Positions 43,471 through 50,912 of a stretch of DNA of 64,000 nucleotides are shown here, piece by piece; the stretch's first letter is position 1; each line of letters opens with the position of its first letter. The DNA lies in contig NZ_QKTW01000019.1 of the NCBI RefSeq assembly GCF_003236175.1, forward strand, positions 131,818 through 195,817, in the 5' to 3' direction. Made by a program: the position numbers and the translations under genes. Below the pieces are notes generated by a model that did not search any database, had not been told where the DNA came from, and saw only the letters and a list, made by a program, of their open reading frames with translations. Source of the stretch: Taibaiella soli (GTDB taxonomy: Bacteria > Bacteroidota > Bacteroidia > Chitinophagales > Chitinophagaceae).

Positions 43471-43500
43471 CAAAATTACTGTTAGTAGCCCGTTTGTCAA
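43471..43500 (-). promoter_or_regulatory. promoter of QueD/PTPS-folE unit
   Basis: On the minus strand TTG (43498-43500), 19 bp spacer, TAATTTTG (43471-43478): an exact fit to TTG-N19-21-TAnnTTTG. The -7 box is 17 bp before the ATG at 43453. The best promoter match in the window. Confidence 0.75.
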
Positions 43501-43521
43501 AAAAGTGCTTAATTCGCAACC

Positions 43522-44196
43522 ATGAAACTGTTGTTAGTTGCTGCCACTGAGCCCGAAATCAGTCCTTTTATCCGTCATATCGCACAAAACTGGAAATCTC
43601 CGGTTGCCAATATCTATACAAATGGAAACAGTGAAATTCATATTTGTCTGACGGGGGTAGGTCTGGTCGCGACTACTTATGCCGTAACAAAAGCATTAAA
43701 AATCGGGCAATATGATTTTGTGTTGCAGGCTGGCGTTGGCGGCAGTTTTGACCGCTCAATCGAACTCGGCCAATTGGTGATGGTACAATCGGAGGAATTT
43801 GGAGATCTTGGTGCAGAAGACCGGAATAATTATCTCGACATCTTCGATATGGGACTGTTGCAGCCGAATGAACATCCGTTTACCGATGGAAAACTGGATA
43901 CGCCATTGCATGAAATTCCTTTTCCTTTTAAACTACTGACGGTCAGTGGTCTTTCAATCAATACGGTCAGCGGACGTGAATCTACCATTGCTTTACGCAA
44001 TCAAAGATTTGGTGCCCAGGTAGAGAGCATGGAAGGAGCAGCGCTGCATTATGTATGTCTTCAGGAAAATATTCCATTTGCGCAGATCCGGGCAATTTCT
44101 AACTATGTGGAGCCTCGCGATAAAAGCAAATGGAAAATGAAGGAAGCAATCATAGCTTTAAACAAATGGCTGATAGATTTTTCTTCGACGCTGTAA
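43522..44196 (+). CDS. mqnB: futalosine hydrolase
   Basis: Removes hypoxanthine from futalosine to give dehypoxanthine futalosine in the futalosine route to menaquinone. The 224-residue protein belongs to the nucleoside phosphorylase/MTA-nucleosidase fold: LLVAATEPEISPF at the start, LTGVGLVATTYAVTKAL, QAGVGGSFD, VSGLSINTVSGRES and VESMEGAALHYVCLQENIPFAQIRAISNYVEPRD, with the conserved MEGA glutamate. It is divergent from the QueD/PTPS gene with 68 bp between, and about 115 bp before mqnD. Confidence 0.92.
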   Translation: MKLLLVAATEPEISPFIRHIAQNWKSPVANIYTNGNSEIHICLTGVGLVATTYAVTKALKIGQYDFVLQAGVGGSFDRSIELGQLVMVQSEEFGDLGAEDRNNYLDIFDMGLLQPNEHPFTDGKLDTPLHEIPFPFKLLTVSGLSINTVSGRESTIALRNQRFGAQVESMEGAALHYVCLQENIPFAQIRAISNYVEPRDKSKWKMKEAIIALNKWLIDFSSTL

Positions 44197-44311
44197 AGAC
44201 AGCAAAGCTGTTACTTTGCGTCACTCAAGAACTATAAAATTGTAAAGTTGTAAAGCCTCAGAAAATTCCGGCAAACGATTTTACCAATAATCAACTTTAC
44301 AATAAACGATA

Positions 44312-45139
44312 ATGAAACTAACGCTTGGCTTTAGTCCCTGCCCGAACGATACTTTTATTTTTGATGCAATGGTAAATGGGAAGATCGATACACGAGGTCT
44401 GTCATTTGAATATGTGCTGGAAGATGTAGAAACGCTGAACCGCTACGCGGAACAAGGCAAACTGGATGTAACAAAACTGAGCTATAATGCCTTTTTGAAA
44501 ACAGTTAGCCAATATGCATTGCTACACAGCGGCAGTGCATTGGGCAAAGGTGTTGGACCAATGCTGATTGCGAAACAACCACTGGACTTAAACAATATTG
44601 CTGATTTTAAAATCGCGATTCCGGGTGTAAATACTACCGCAAATCTATTGCTGACACTGGCTTTCCCGCAGGCAAAAAATAAAACCGAAGTTGTCTTCAG
44701 TGAAATTGAATCTGGCGTACTGGATGGCAATTATGATGCAGGATTGATTATTCACGAAAGTCGTTTTACATACGCACAGAAAGGTTTGCACAAATTGATC
44801 GATCTCGGTGACTGGTGGGAACGCACCATGCAGGCAGCGATTCCGCTGGGTGGCATTGTGATCAGGCGCAGCTTCGACAAAGAATTATCTGCAACAGTTG
44901 ATGCGGTGATCAAAGATAGCCTTGCTTATTCCTGGAAACATTATCCGCAGCTCAGCGAATTTGTAACCGCACACGCACAGGAAATGGAGGAGAAAGTAAT
45001 GCGTCAGCATATTGAATTATACGTAAATGATTTCACCACTGATCTCGGAACGGTAGGTCGTCAATCAATTGAAACTTTATTTGACGCGGCACACAAAGCG
45101 AATTTACTGGAAGGCGGAATACCGCAAATATTCTACTAA
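44312..45139 (+). CDS. mqnD: 1,4-dihydroxy-6-naphthoate synthase
   Basis: Converts cyclic dehypoxanthine futalosine to 1,4-dihydroxy-6-naphthoate. The 275-residue protein is of the periplasmic-binding-protein-like MqnA/MqnD fold: LGFSPCPNDTFIFDAMVNGKID at the N-terminus (diagnostic of MqnD), LDVTKLSYNAFLK, IPGVNTTANLLLTLAFP and LIIHESRFTYAQKGLHKLIDLGDWWE. With mqnB it shows that menaquinone is made by the futalosine pathway. mqnA and mqnC are not in this window. A strong hairpin follows. Confidence 0.95.
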   Translation: MKLTLGFSPCPNDTFIFDAMVNGKIDTRGLSFEYVLEDVETLNRYAEQGKLDVTKLSYNAFLKTVSQYALLHSGSALGKGVGPMLIAKQPLDLNNIADFKIAIPGVNTTANLLLTLAFPQAKNKTEVVFSEIESGVLDGNYDAGLIIHESRFTYAQKGLHKLIDLGDWWERTMQAAIPLGGIVIRRSFDKELSATVDAVIKDSLAYSWKHYPQLSEFVTAHAQEMEEKVMRQHIELYVNDFTTDLGTVGRQSIETLFDAAHKANLLEGGIPQIFY

Positions 45140-45212
45140 GCGTAAAGCATAAGGCTAAAAGCATAAAAAGAAGTAGAGACGTATCATGCTACGTCTCTAC
45201 TTCTTTTTTACT
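45139..45212. repeat. palindrome-repeat copy acting as mqnD terminator
   Basis: AAAGC-type words (45139-45170) and then GTAGAGACGTA/TACGTCTCTAC (45173-45200, one mismatched pair in 28 bp), with AAGAA and TTCTTTTTT on the flanks that lengthen the stem and add a T run. It is a copy of the 22454 palindrome. Confidence 0.75.
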
Positions 45213-45380
45213 GGCGTGAGTCTTCCGAAGGGCGACTCGTGTCTACAACGGTTGCAGTCTCAGACTGCCATCGACGCCAGTCAGGAGATCGGCCACCGGA
45301 CAAAGTCAGAGACTTTGCCGAACATAGATTGTTTTTTACACTCATTATACGCTGCTTCGACTCCGCTCAGCATGACAAAC
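45213..45380. repeat. mixed inverted repeats
   Basis: Short inverted words (GGTTGCAGTCTCAGACTGCC, CAAAGTCAGAGACTTTG) and a GCTTCGACTCCGCTCAGCAT element (45354-45373), the family also seen at 15779, 15838, 23302 and 56878. No gene seen. Confidence 0.55.
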
Positions 45381-45417
45381 GCGAGTGATAATTATCATTA
45401 TACACTCGCGCTTTTTG
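45381..45417 (-). terminator. terminator of bat operon
   Basis: GCGAGTG and CACTCGC arms around an AT-rich loop, after the last bat gene. Confidence 0.65.
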
Positions 45418-45429
45418 ACTATTGACTTT

Positions 45430-46440
45430 CTACGTAATCGTCCGGAAGAACGTATATCGCAATAGCATTTCCAGCACCAGCGAAATAATCGCGATCAACG
45501 CAAACGGGAAGAACAGCTCTGCATAATGCTTGTAGCTGCTAATCTCCACTTTTGTTTTTTCCAACTTATCAATGTCCTTGTAAATCGCCGCCAGCGAAGC
45601 ATTGTTCGTTGCACGATAAAATTTACCACCGGTTTCTACGGCTATTTTCTTCAGCGTCGGCTCGTCCACATCTACTTTCATCATTTGCTTAGTAGTTGTT
45701 CCATCAGGCATTTTCACCGGCATTGGCGCTTCACCGATTGTACCTACACCAATTGTGTATACCCGGACTTTATACGCTTTCGCAATATCCAATGCTGTTT
45801 CCGGACCAATGATACCCGTATTATTTACACCATCTGTCAGAAGAATCACCACTTTAGTTTTACCATCTGTCTTACGGATACGATCCACTGCAGTTGCAAG
45901 GCCATTGCCCAAAGCCGTACCATCTACCAGCACCCCACTTTGCACCTGGCTGATTTGTTCTTTCAGCACATTGTGATCAATTGTAATCGGGCACTGCGTA
46001 AAACTTTCACCCGAAAAAATTACCAAACCAATTCGATCTGTAGGACGTTGGTCCACGAAATCCATCGCTACTTTTTTCGCTGCTTCAATACGATTCGGTT
46101 TCAGGTCTTCCGCCAGCATACTGCCCGACACGTCGAGCGACAGGACGATATCAATACCTTCACTATCTATTGACTCTGTGACATTACTAGATTGCGGGCG
46201 CGCCAGCGCGATGATCAGACCAATTAGCGTAATTACACGCAATACATTCAACACCGGGCGAAAACGCACTTTCGCAGAAGGTCTGATGTTTCCCAAACCT
46301 TTTAAAGTAGTAAGTCGCAGGGACGGTGTATCTTTTTTACTCCGGTTCTGCCACCAGATCATCAGCGGAATGAGCAACAACAACGCAAAAAACCAAGGAT
46401 GCGCAAAGCTCATATGTTTCCAGTCTAAGAGTGCTTTCAT
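45430..46440 (-). CDS. BatA-like VWA domain membrane protein
   Basis: A 336-residue inner-membrane protein. Membrane segments at about 14-28, 66-82 and 310-330; the N-terminal FAHPWFFALLLLIPLMIWW is typical of BatA. The von Willebrand A domain (about 92-300) keeps the metal site: DVSGSM, a Thr/Ser loop at DGTALG, and LLTDGVNN. Bat proteins, with MoxR ATPases, are thought to serve in complex assembly or stress resistance; the Bacteroides name comes from aerotolerance. Last of three packed genes. Confidence 0.88.
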   Translation of the reverse strand: MKALLDWKHMSFAHPWFFALLLLIPLMIWWQNRSKKDTPSLRLTTLKGLGNIRPSAKVRFRPVLNVLRVITLIGLIIALARPQSSNVTESIDSEGIDIVLSLDVSGSMLAEDLKPNRIEAAKKVAMDFVDQRPTDRIGLVIFSGESFTQCPITIDHNVLKEQISQVQSGVLVDGTALGNGLATAVDRIRKTDGKTKVVILLTDGVNNTGIIGPETALDIAKAYKVRVYTIGVGTIGEAPMPVKMPDGTTTKQMMKVDVDEPTLKKIAVETGGKFYRATNNASLAAIYKDIDKLEKTKVEISSYKHYAELFFPFALIAIISLVLEMLLRYTFFRTIT

Positions 46441-46443
46441 ATC

Positions 46444-47412
46444 CTATTTCGTTGTTGTTTCGGTGATGACCAATTTCGTTGCATTCACAAATTCACGAAC
46501 AGATTCCATTGCCTGCATATGTTCTTGTGGTAATGGCTGTGCTTTTGCAAACTTCGCCAGATCCGCCATACGCAAGGTATTTGACAACATGCCCTGATAC
46601 GGCTGCATATCACTGCGCAATGCTGCTTTACTCAATATTTCATCGGTAGTCAGTTCCATTGCAGGTGTCTGGAAACGTTTTTCAATATAGTCACGGAGAA
46701 TATCTGTAAGCTGTACATAGTATTCTTTCACCTGATTATTTTGCCAGAGCTGCTTTTGATCCAGTTCTGAAAGTAACCGGTTGTATTTTTCCTGGAGTGA
46801 TTCTACAGGCGCCGCAGGTTTCACCTCTGGCGCAGCCACTTTTCTGTTTCGGATAAAATACTGGATTACGAAAACGATCAGCACAACAAAAACAAGGCAA
46901 CCTATAATCAGCCAGATATAATCTTTCCAGCTTGATTTAACCATGATAATACCCTTGATCCCCTTATAGCCTTTCGTAGTATCTACCGCTACCGTTTGCA
47001 CCAGTAACTGAAATGAATCAGTACCTACCGTATAGCTACTTCCATTGTTAGGAATAGCTGAAAACAGAAAGGAAGGAACCGTAAAACTCCCCGAATCAAA
47101 ACCGGTTACAGAGATACGTTGTTTGAGCGTAATCAGATCGCCTTGCTTTAATGTATCGATCTTGCCTTTTTCTACTACCTCCAGATGATTGAACGTATCC
47201 GGGATCTCTGCCCATTGCAGCTTTCCCTTCATCTGGTTGTATTGCGCTTCAATAAAGACATGCGCCTGGTCGCCGACAGAAATGTTAGCGGCATCAATTT
47301 TGGCATTCAGTTTTACATCATCGCTTTGCGCGAAACTGAAATAGCTGCAAAAAATGAGGGAAATAAAAAGAAAAAATCGGGAGACAGAAGTGACATTCCG
47401 GGCCATGATCAT
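46444..47412 (-). CDS. BatD-like membrane protein
   Basis: A 322-residue protein with a signal peptide (about 1-28, ending SFAQ), a periplasmic beta-rich domain (VKLNAKIDAANISVGDQAHVFIEAQYN ... FTVPSFLFSAIP), one membrane helix (about 168-190) and a cytosolic helical tail with LQEKYNRLLSELDQKQLW, VKEYYVQLTDILRDYIEKRF and AMELTTDEIL, as in BatD/DUF4381 proteins. It lies 3 bp from the batA-like gene and 2 bp from the DUF58 gene, so the three are surely cotranscribed. Confidence 0.82.
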   Translation of the reverse strand: MIMARNVTSVSRFFLFISLIFCSYFSFAQSDDVKLNAKIDAANISVGDQAHVFIEAQYNQMKGKLQWAEIPDTFNHLEVVEKGKIDTLKQGDLITLKQRISVTGFDSGSFTVPSFLFSAIPNNGSSYTVGTDSFQLLVQTVAVDTTKGYKGIKGIIMVKSSWKDYIWLIIGCLVFVVLIVFVIQYFIRNRKVAAPEVKPAAPVESLQEKYNRLLSELDQKQLWQNNQVKEYYVQLTDILRDYIEKRFQTPAMELTTDEILSKAALRSDMQPYQGMLSNTLRMADLAKFAKAQPLPQEHMQAMESVREFVNATKLVITETTTK

Positions 47413-47414
47413 AG

Positions 47415-48287
47415 TTATCTTCCTTTAAAAAATCCTTGTAACACTTTTACATAATCCTCGTCGGTACGCACGCGCACCAGCGAAGCGCCGCTCTTACGAA
47501 ACGACGTTTGACAATACTTTTTCTGTTCTTCGAATGCAGCACCATATTGGTAACGCACTTGTTTATCATCGGTATCCAGCCAGCGCATTTCACCTGTTTC
47601 CGCGTCTTTCACCTGAATCAAACCCGCAGCAGGCAATTCCTGATCGTGACGATCGTAGGTCTGTATTCCCACTATGTCATGCCGGCGAGCGGCCAATTGT
47701 AATGCAGCGTCATACGGCTCACTCACGAAATCACTGAGCACAAAAGTGATGGTTCTTTTTTTCAGCGCATTGGTCAGATACTCCAAAGCAGCATTGACAT
47801 TGGTACCCTTGCTGTTTTGCGAAGGTTCTAATGCAATCAATTCACGGATGATGCGCAGGATATGACTGCGGCCTTTTTTCGGCGGAATAAATTTTTCTAC
47901 TTTATCAGAGAAAAAGATCACGCCTACTTTATCATTATTGGTTGAGGCCGAAAAAGAAATCACCGCGCTTATTTCGGTGATCAGATCACGCTTTAAACGT
48001 TGCTGTGTTCCGAACAAAGAACTGCTGGAAACATCAACAAGCAACATAACAGTGAGCTCACGCTCTTCTTCAAACACTTTTATAAATGGATGGGAGAAAC
48101 GGGCCGTTACGTTCCAGTCGATCGCTTTCACGTCATCGCCCGGCGCATATTCGCGCACTTCGCTAAAGGACATCCCACGACCTTTAAATGCCGAATGGTA
48201 TTCCCCGGCAAAAATATGGTTGGAGAGTCCTCTTGTTTTGATCTCAATCCGTCTTACGCGCTTCAGTATTTCCGCTGTTGTCATCAT
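47415..48287 (-). CDS. DUF58 domain protein (bat operon)
   Basis: A 290-residue cytosolic protein. GMSFSEVREYAPGDDVKAIDWNVTARF is the DUF58 hallmark, followed by a VWA-like domain with LLVDVSSSSLFG, GVIFFSDKVE and FVLSDFV. It usually pairs with a MoxR AAA ATPase encoded just upstream; here no MoxR gene precedes it, as the next gene is an aminotransferase after 93 bp. First gene of the three-gene unit. Confidence 0.9.
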   Translation of the reverse strand: MMTTAEILKRVRRIEIKTRGLSNHIFAGEYHSAFKGRGMSFSEVREYAPGDDVKAIDWNVTARFSHPFIKVFEEERELTVMLLVDVSSSSLFGTQQRLKRDLITEISAVISFSASTNNDKVGVIFFSDKVEKFIPPKKGRSHILRIIRELIALEPSQNSKGTNVNAALEYLTNALKKRTITFVLSDFVSEPYDAALQLAARRHDIVGIQTYDRHDQELPAAGLIQVKDAETGEMRWLDTDDKQVRYQYGAAFEEQKKYCQTSFRKSGASLVRVRTDEDYVKVLQGFFKGR

Positions 48288-48320
48288 TGCTGTACAGTCT
48301 TTTAAAGCCTGAATCAGAAA

Positions 48321-48366
48321 ACCGTCATTCCCACAAAAGATAGAACACTTTTATGAAAATGACGGT
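48321..48366 (-). terminator. possible terminator of aminotransferase gene
   Basis: ACCGTCATT (48321-48329) pairs with AATGACGGT (48358-48366) across a 28-base loop; a short T run follows on the minus strand. Confidence 0.45.
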
Positions 48367-48380
48367 CTTTATAAGAAACG

Positions 48381-49595
48381 TTATGCTGTTACGTTGTTTT
48401 TAGCAATTACATTTTTAAGGATCGCTGCCATTTTATCGGCACGTTCCTGTGCTTGTTCTGGCGTCCACAGCAGGCTGATAGAAGAAGAGATACAACGGCT
48501 GATGATTTTGTCGCTGATCGGGAATGGCTGATTTGCATAATGCATAATGCCTTTCTTCTGCTCTTCGGAGAAGCGATGGAGCCATGCACCGTTTTTCAGA
48601 TGCTCCCATTTACGGATATAATGCCAGTTATTATCGTACCAGTAGAAATTACCCATGATACCGGCTGCTACAAATTCAGTTACTGCCTGGCGTGCCATAT
48701 CTTCCATAGGCAGGAAGAAAGAAAGGTGTGTGCCAGTATCGCCATCTGCATCAGGAATTACACGAAACGTCAGACCTTCTACATTTTTCAGTGTGTTGAA
48801 AATGATACCGTGGTTACGTTTCTGAATTTCCAGAAATTCTCCCAGACGACGTACCTGAGCCAAACCTACCGCAGCATGCAGTTCAGAAATACGGAAATTG
48901 TAACCAAGGAAAGGATGCAAATCTGCGCCACGATCTTTACCTGCGTGATCATGACCATGATCGCTGTAATGATCTGCTTTTTTATAAATGTCTTCGCTGT
49001 TAGTCAAAACCACACCACCTTCTGCACAAGTAATGATTTTTACGAAGTCGAAAGAGAAAGTACCGGCGTGACCGATTGTACCGAGATATTTTCCTTTGTA
49101 TTTGCCACCGATTGCCTGACAAGCATCTTCGAGCAAAATGAGATCATGTTTTTCGCAAATTGCTTTCAATTCATCGAGACGAGCCATGCTGCCGCACATA
49201 TGCACCGGCATGATCGCTTTGGTCTTTTCTGTCACCGCTTTTTCTACAGCTTCAGGATCCAGTGTCAGCGTTTCATCAATATCCACCAATACCGGAATAG
49301 CACCTACAGAGATCACCGCTTCGAAACTGGCTACAAACGTAAAAGAAGGCATGATCACTTCGTCGCCTGCGCCTACGCCGAGTGCAGCCAGTGCTGTGGT
49401 GAGTGCTGCTGTACCGCTGCTTACAAGCTGGGCATATTGACTGCCAAATGTTTTATTGATTTCGGCTTCTAGCTCTTTAGCTTTCCAGATGCCGTTACGC
49501 ATACCGTCAAAACCATAGCGCATCAGGATTCCTGTTTCTAATACATCGTTTACCTCTTTGCGCTCTGCTGCGCCAAACAGTTCATATCCGGGCAT
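48381..49595 (-). CDS. DegT/DnrJ/EryC1 family aminotransferase
   Basis: A 404-residue PLP enzyme of the sugar aminotransferase family. Landmarks: YAQLVSSGTAALTTALAALGVGAGDEVIMPSFTFVAS (quoted by parts: SSGTAALTTAL, GDEVIMPSFTF), VHMCGSMARLDEL, LLEDACQAIGGKYKGKYLG and the cofactor lysine in FSFDFVKIITCAEGGVVLTN, followed by GYNFRISELHAAVGLAQ. Family members aminate keto-sugars in surface polysaccharides or antibiotics. No other sugar genes lie near, so the substrate is open. Confidence 0.9.
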   Translation of the reverse strand: MPGYELFGAAERKEVNDVLETGILMRYGFDGMRNGIWKAKELEAEINKTFGSQYAQLVSSGTAALTTALAALGVGAGDEVIMPSFTFVASFEAVISVGAIPVLVDIDETLTLDPEAVEKAVTEKTKAIMPVHMCGSMARLDELKAICEKHDLILLEDACQAIGGKYKGKYLGTIGHAGTFSFDFVKIITCAEGGVVLTNSEDIYKKADHYSDHGHDHAGKDRGADLHPFLGYNFRISELHAAVGLAQVRRLGEFLEIQKRNHGIIFNTLKNVEGLTFRVIPDADGDTGTHLSFFLPMEDMARQAVTEFVAAGIMGNFYWYDNNWHYIRKWEHLKNGAWLHRFSEEQKKGIMHYANQPFPISDKIISRCISSSISLLWTPEQAQERADKMAAILKNVIAKNNVTA

Positions 49596-49615
49596 GATAT
49601 TATTATTTTAGACCA

Positions 49616-49623
49616 CAAAAGTA
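49616..49623 (-). promoter_or_regulatory. -7 element of aminotransferase gene
   Basis: TACTTTTG on the minus strand, 20 bp before the ATG at 49595. Confidence 0.5.
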
Positions 49624-49701
49624 GTAGATATGCCCGGAGTAGCCCATCCTTATTACTTAAAATTTTCTGAAAATAACTAGCTGCACATTAGTCATTTGCC
49701 T

Positions 49702-49709
49702 TAGATTTG
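49702..49709 (+). promoter_or_regulatory. -7 element of lipoprotein gene
   Basis: TAGATTTG, 17 bp before the ATG at 49727. No good -33 TTG at the right distance. Confidence 0.5.
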
Positions 49710-49726
49710 ATAAAATTTCCGTTACT

Positions 49727-50596
49727 ATGCAATACATGCCAAAACTGATTACCATAGCATTGGGTTCATCTTTGCTGTTTGCCGCGTCTTGTCAGCAGAG
49801 CGGCCCGAACAAGGATAAAGGCACCGGTGATACTACCGCTGCGGCTGAAACCCCTGCTACTGTCGTTGCTCCCATCAGCATTGCACCAGTGAGCGCTTCT
49901 CCGGAATTCCCGAATGCATCACTGGCTATTGCCAAAGTAAGCGCCACGCCGCAAGGCACTGACTCTTCTAAGGTGAGCTTTGACTTTAACGTGAAAAATT
50001 ATGAACTGAAATCACAAACAGCTGATGGCGGTTCGAAACAGTGCAACAACTCCGCGCAGGGTCAGCACATCCATTTTATTCTTGACAACCAACCATATAA
50101 GGCGCTGTACGAGCCTAAAAACGAGATAACGCTCGCTAATAATACGGAGCACTTCCTGATGGCTTTCTTGTCGCGCTCTTACCACGAATCGATAAAAAGC
50201 AAAGGTGCCGCAGTCGTTTATCACTTTAAGATTGATGAAAAAGGTAATCTGAAAAAGCTGGATGATCCAAAACAGCCAATGGTATTCTACAGCCGCCCGA
50301 AAGGTGACTACCTGGGCGACGATACCAAAAACCTGCTGCTCGATTTCTATGTATGGAATGCAAACCTGTCTCCCGATGGTTATAAAGTAAAGGCAGATAT
50401 CAAAAATAATGACATTGTAGGCCACGATACATCGATTATAATTACAGACTGGAAACCAAGTTTCATCCAGAACCTTGGTATGGGTAAATCTTCTGTAACA
50501 CTAACGCTGGTGGACAAAGACGGCAAACAAGTGGAAAGCCCGATGCCAAATGTTACACGCAATTTCCAGCTGGCTGAAAAGGAGCCGCTGAAATAA
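49727..50596 (+). CDS. lipoprotein of unknown function
   Basis: A 289-residue lipoprotein: signal MPKLITIALGSSLLFAASC (Met4, 49736, may be the true start), Cys acylation site, then a Thr/Ala-rich linker to about residue 60. The mature domain has beta-rich blocks VSFDFNVKNYELKSQT, GQHIHFILDNQPYKALYEP (with two His), HFLMAFLSRSYHESIKSKGA, FYSRPKGDYLGDDTKNLLLDFYVWN and SIIITDWKPSFIQNLGMG. I do not recognise the family; the histidine pair could be a metal site but this is only a guess. Monocistronic with its own terminator. Confidence 0.75.
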   Translation: MQYMPKLITIALGSSLLFAASCQQSGPNKDKGTGDTTAAAETPATVVAPISIAPVSASPEFPNASLAIAKVSATPQGTDSSKVSFDFNVKNYELKSQTADGGSKQCNNSAQGQHIHFILDNQPYKALYEPKNEITLANNTEHFLMAFLSRSYHESIKSKGAAVVYHFKIDEKGNLKKLDDPKQPMVFYSRPKGDYLGDDTKNLLLDFYVWNANLSPDGYKVKADIKNNDIVGHDTSIIITDWKPSFIQNLGMGKSSVTLTLVDKDGKQVESPMPNVTRNFQLAEKEPLK

Positions 50597-50621
50597 GTTT
50601 TGAAAATTCTTTGGATATGAA

Positions 50622-50649
50622 GAAGCCCGCTTGATGCGGGCTTTTTTTA
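50622..50649 (+). terminator. terminator of lipoprotein gene
   Basis: AGCCCGC-TTGAT-GCGGGCT followed by seven T. Confidence 0.9.
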
Positions 50650-50912
50650 TTTCTCGCAGCGTGCGTTTTTTCTCACGGCGGCGCAACGGCGCGGCTGCAA
50701 TTTTTTATTACTCGCGTCATCGCGAGGAACGAAGCGACCTGCACAAAGGCGGGTGAAACACACATTACGCGCAGCCTGCTTCGTCTCTCGCAGTGACGCG
50801 ATACACAACACTTATCATCTAGAGACGTTGCGTGCAACGTCTCTACAATGACCGTGGCGTTTGACCTATGTTTTAAAACACCCGCAGTAACTCCGTGCCG
50901 CCGTGAGAAAAA
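50650..50912. repeat. spacer of nested inverted repeats
   Basis: A stretch with no gene (the full gap is 50597-50912). An outer inverted pair CTCACGGCGGC (50674) / GCCGCCGTGAG (50897) encloses an inverted pair of CGTCATCGCGAGGAACGAAG (50716-50735) and GCTTCGTCTCTCGCAGTGACG (about 50778-50798), and then the 28-bp palindrome at 50819-50846. Confidence 0.65.
50819..50846. repeat. 28-bp palindrome copy
   Basis: AGAGACGTTGC-GT-GCAACGTCTCT with matching flanks, one end pair mismatched. Member of the 22454/45173 family. Confidence 0.85.
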
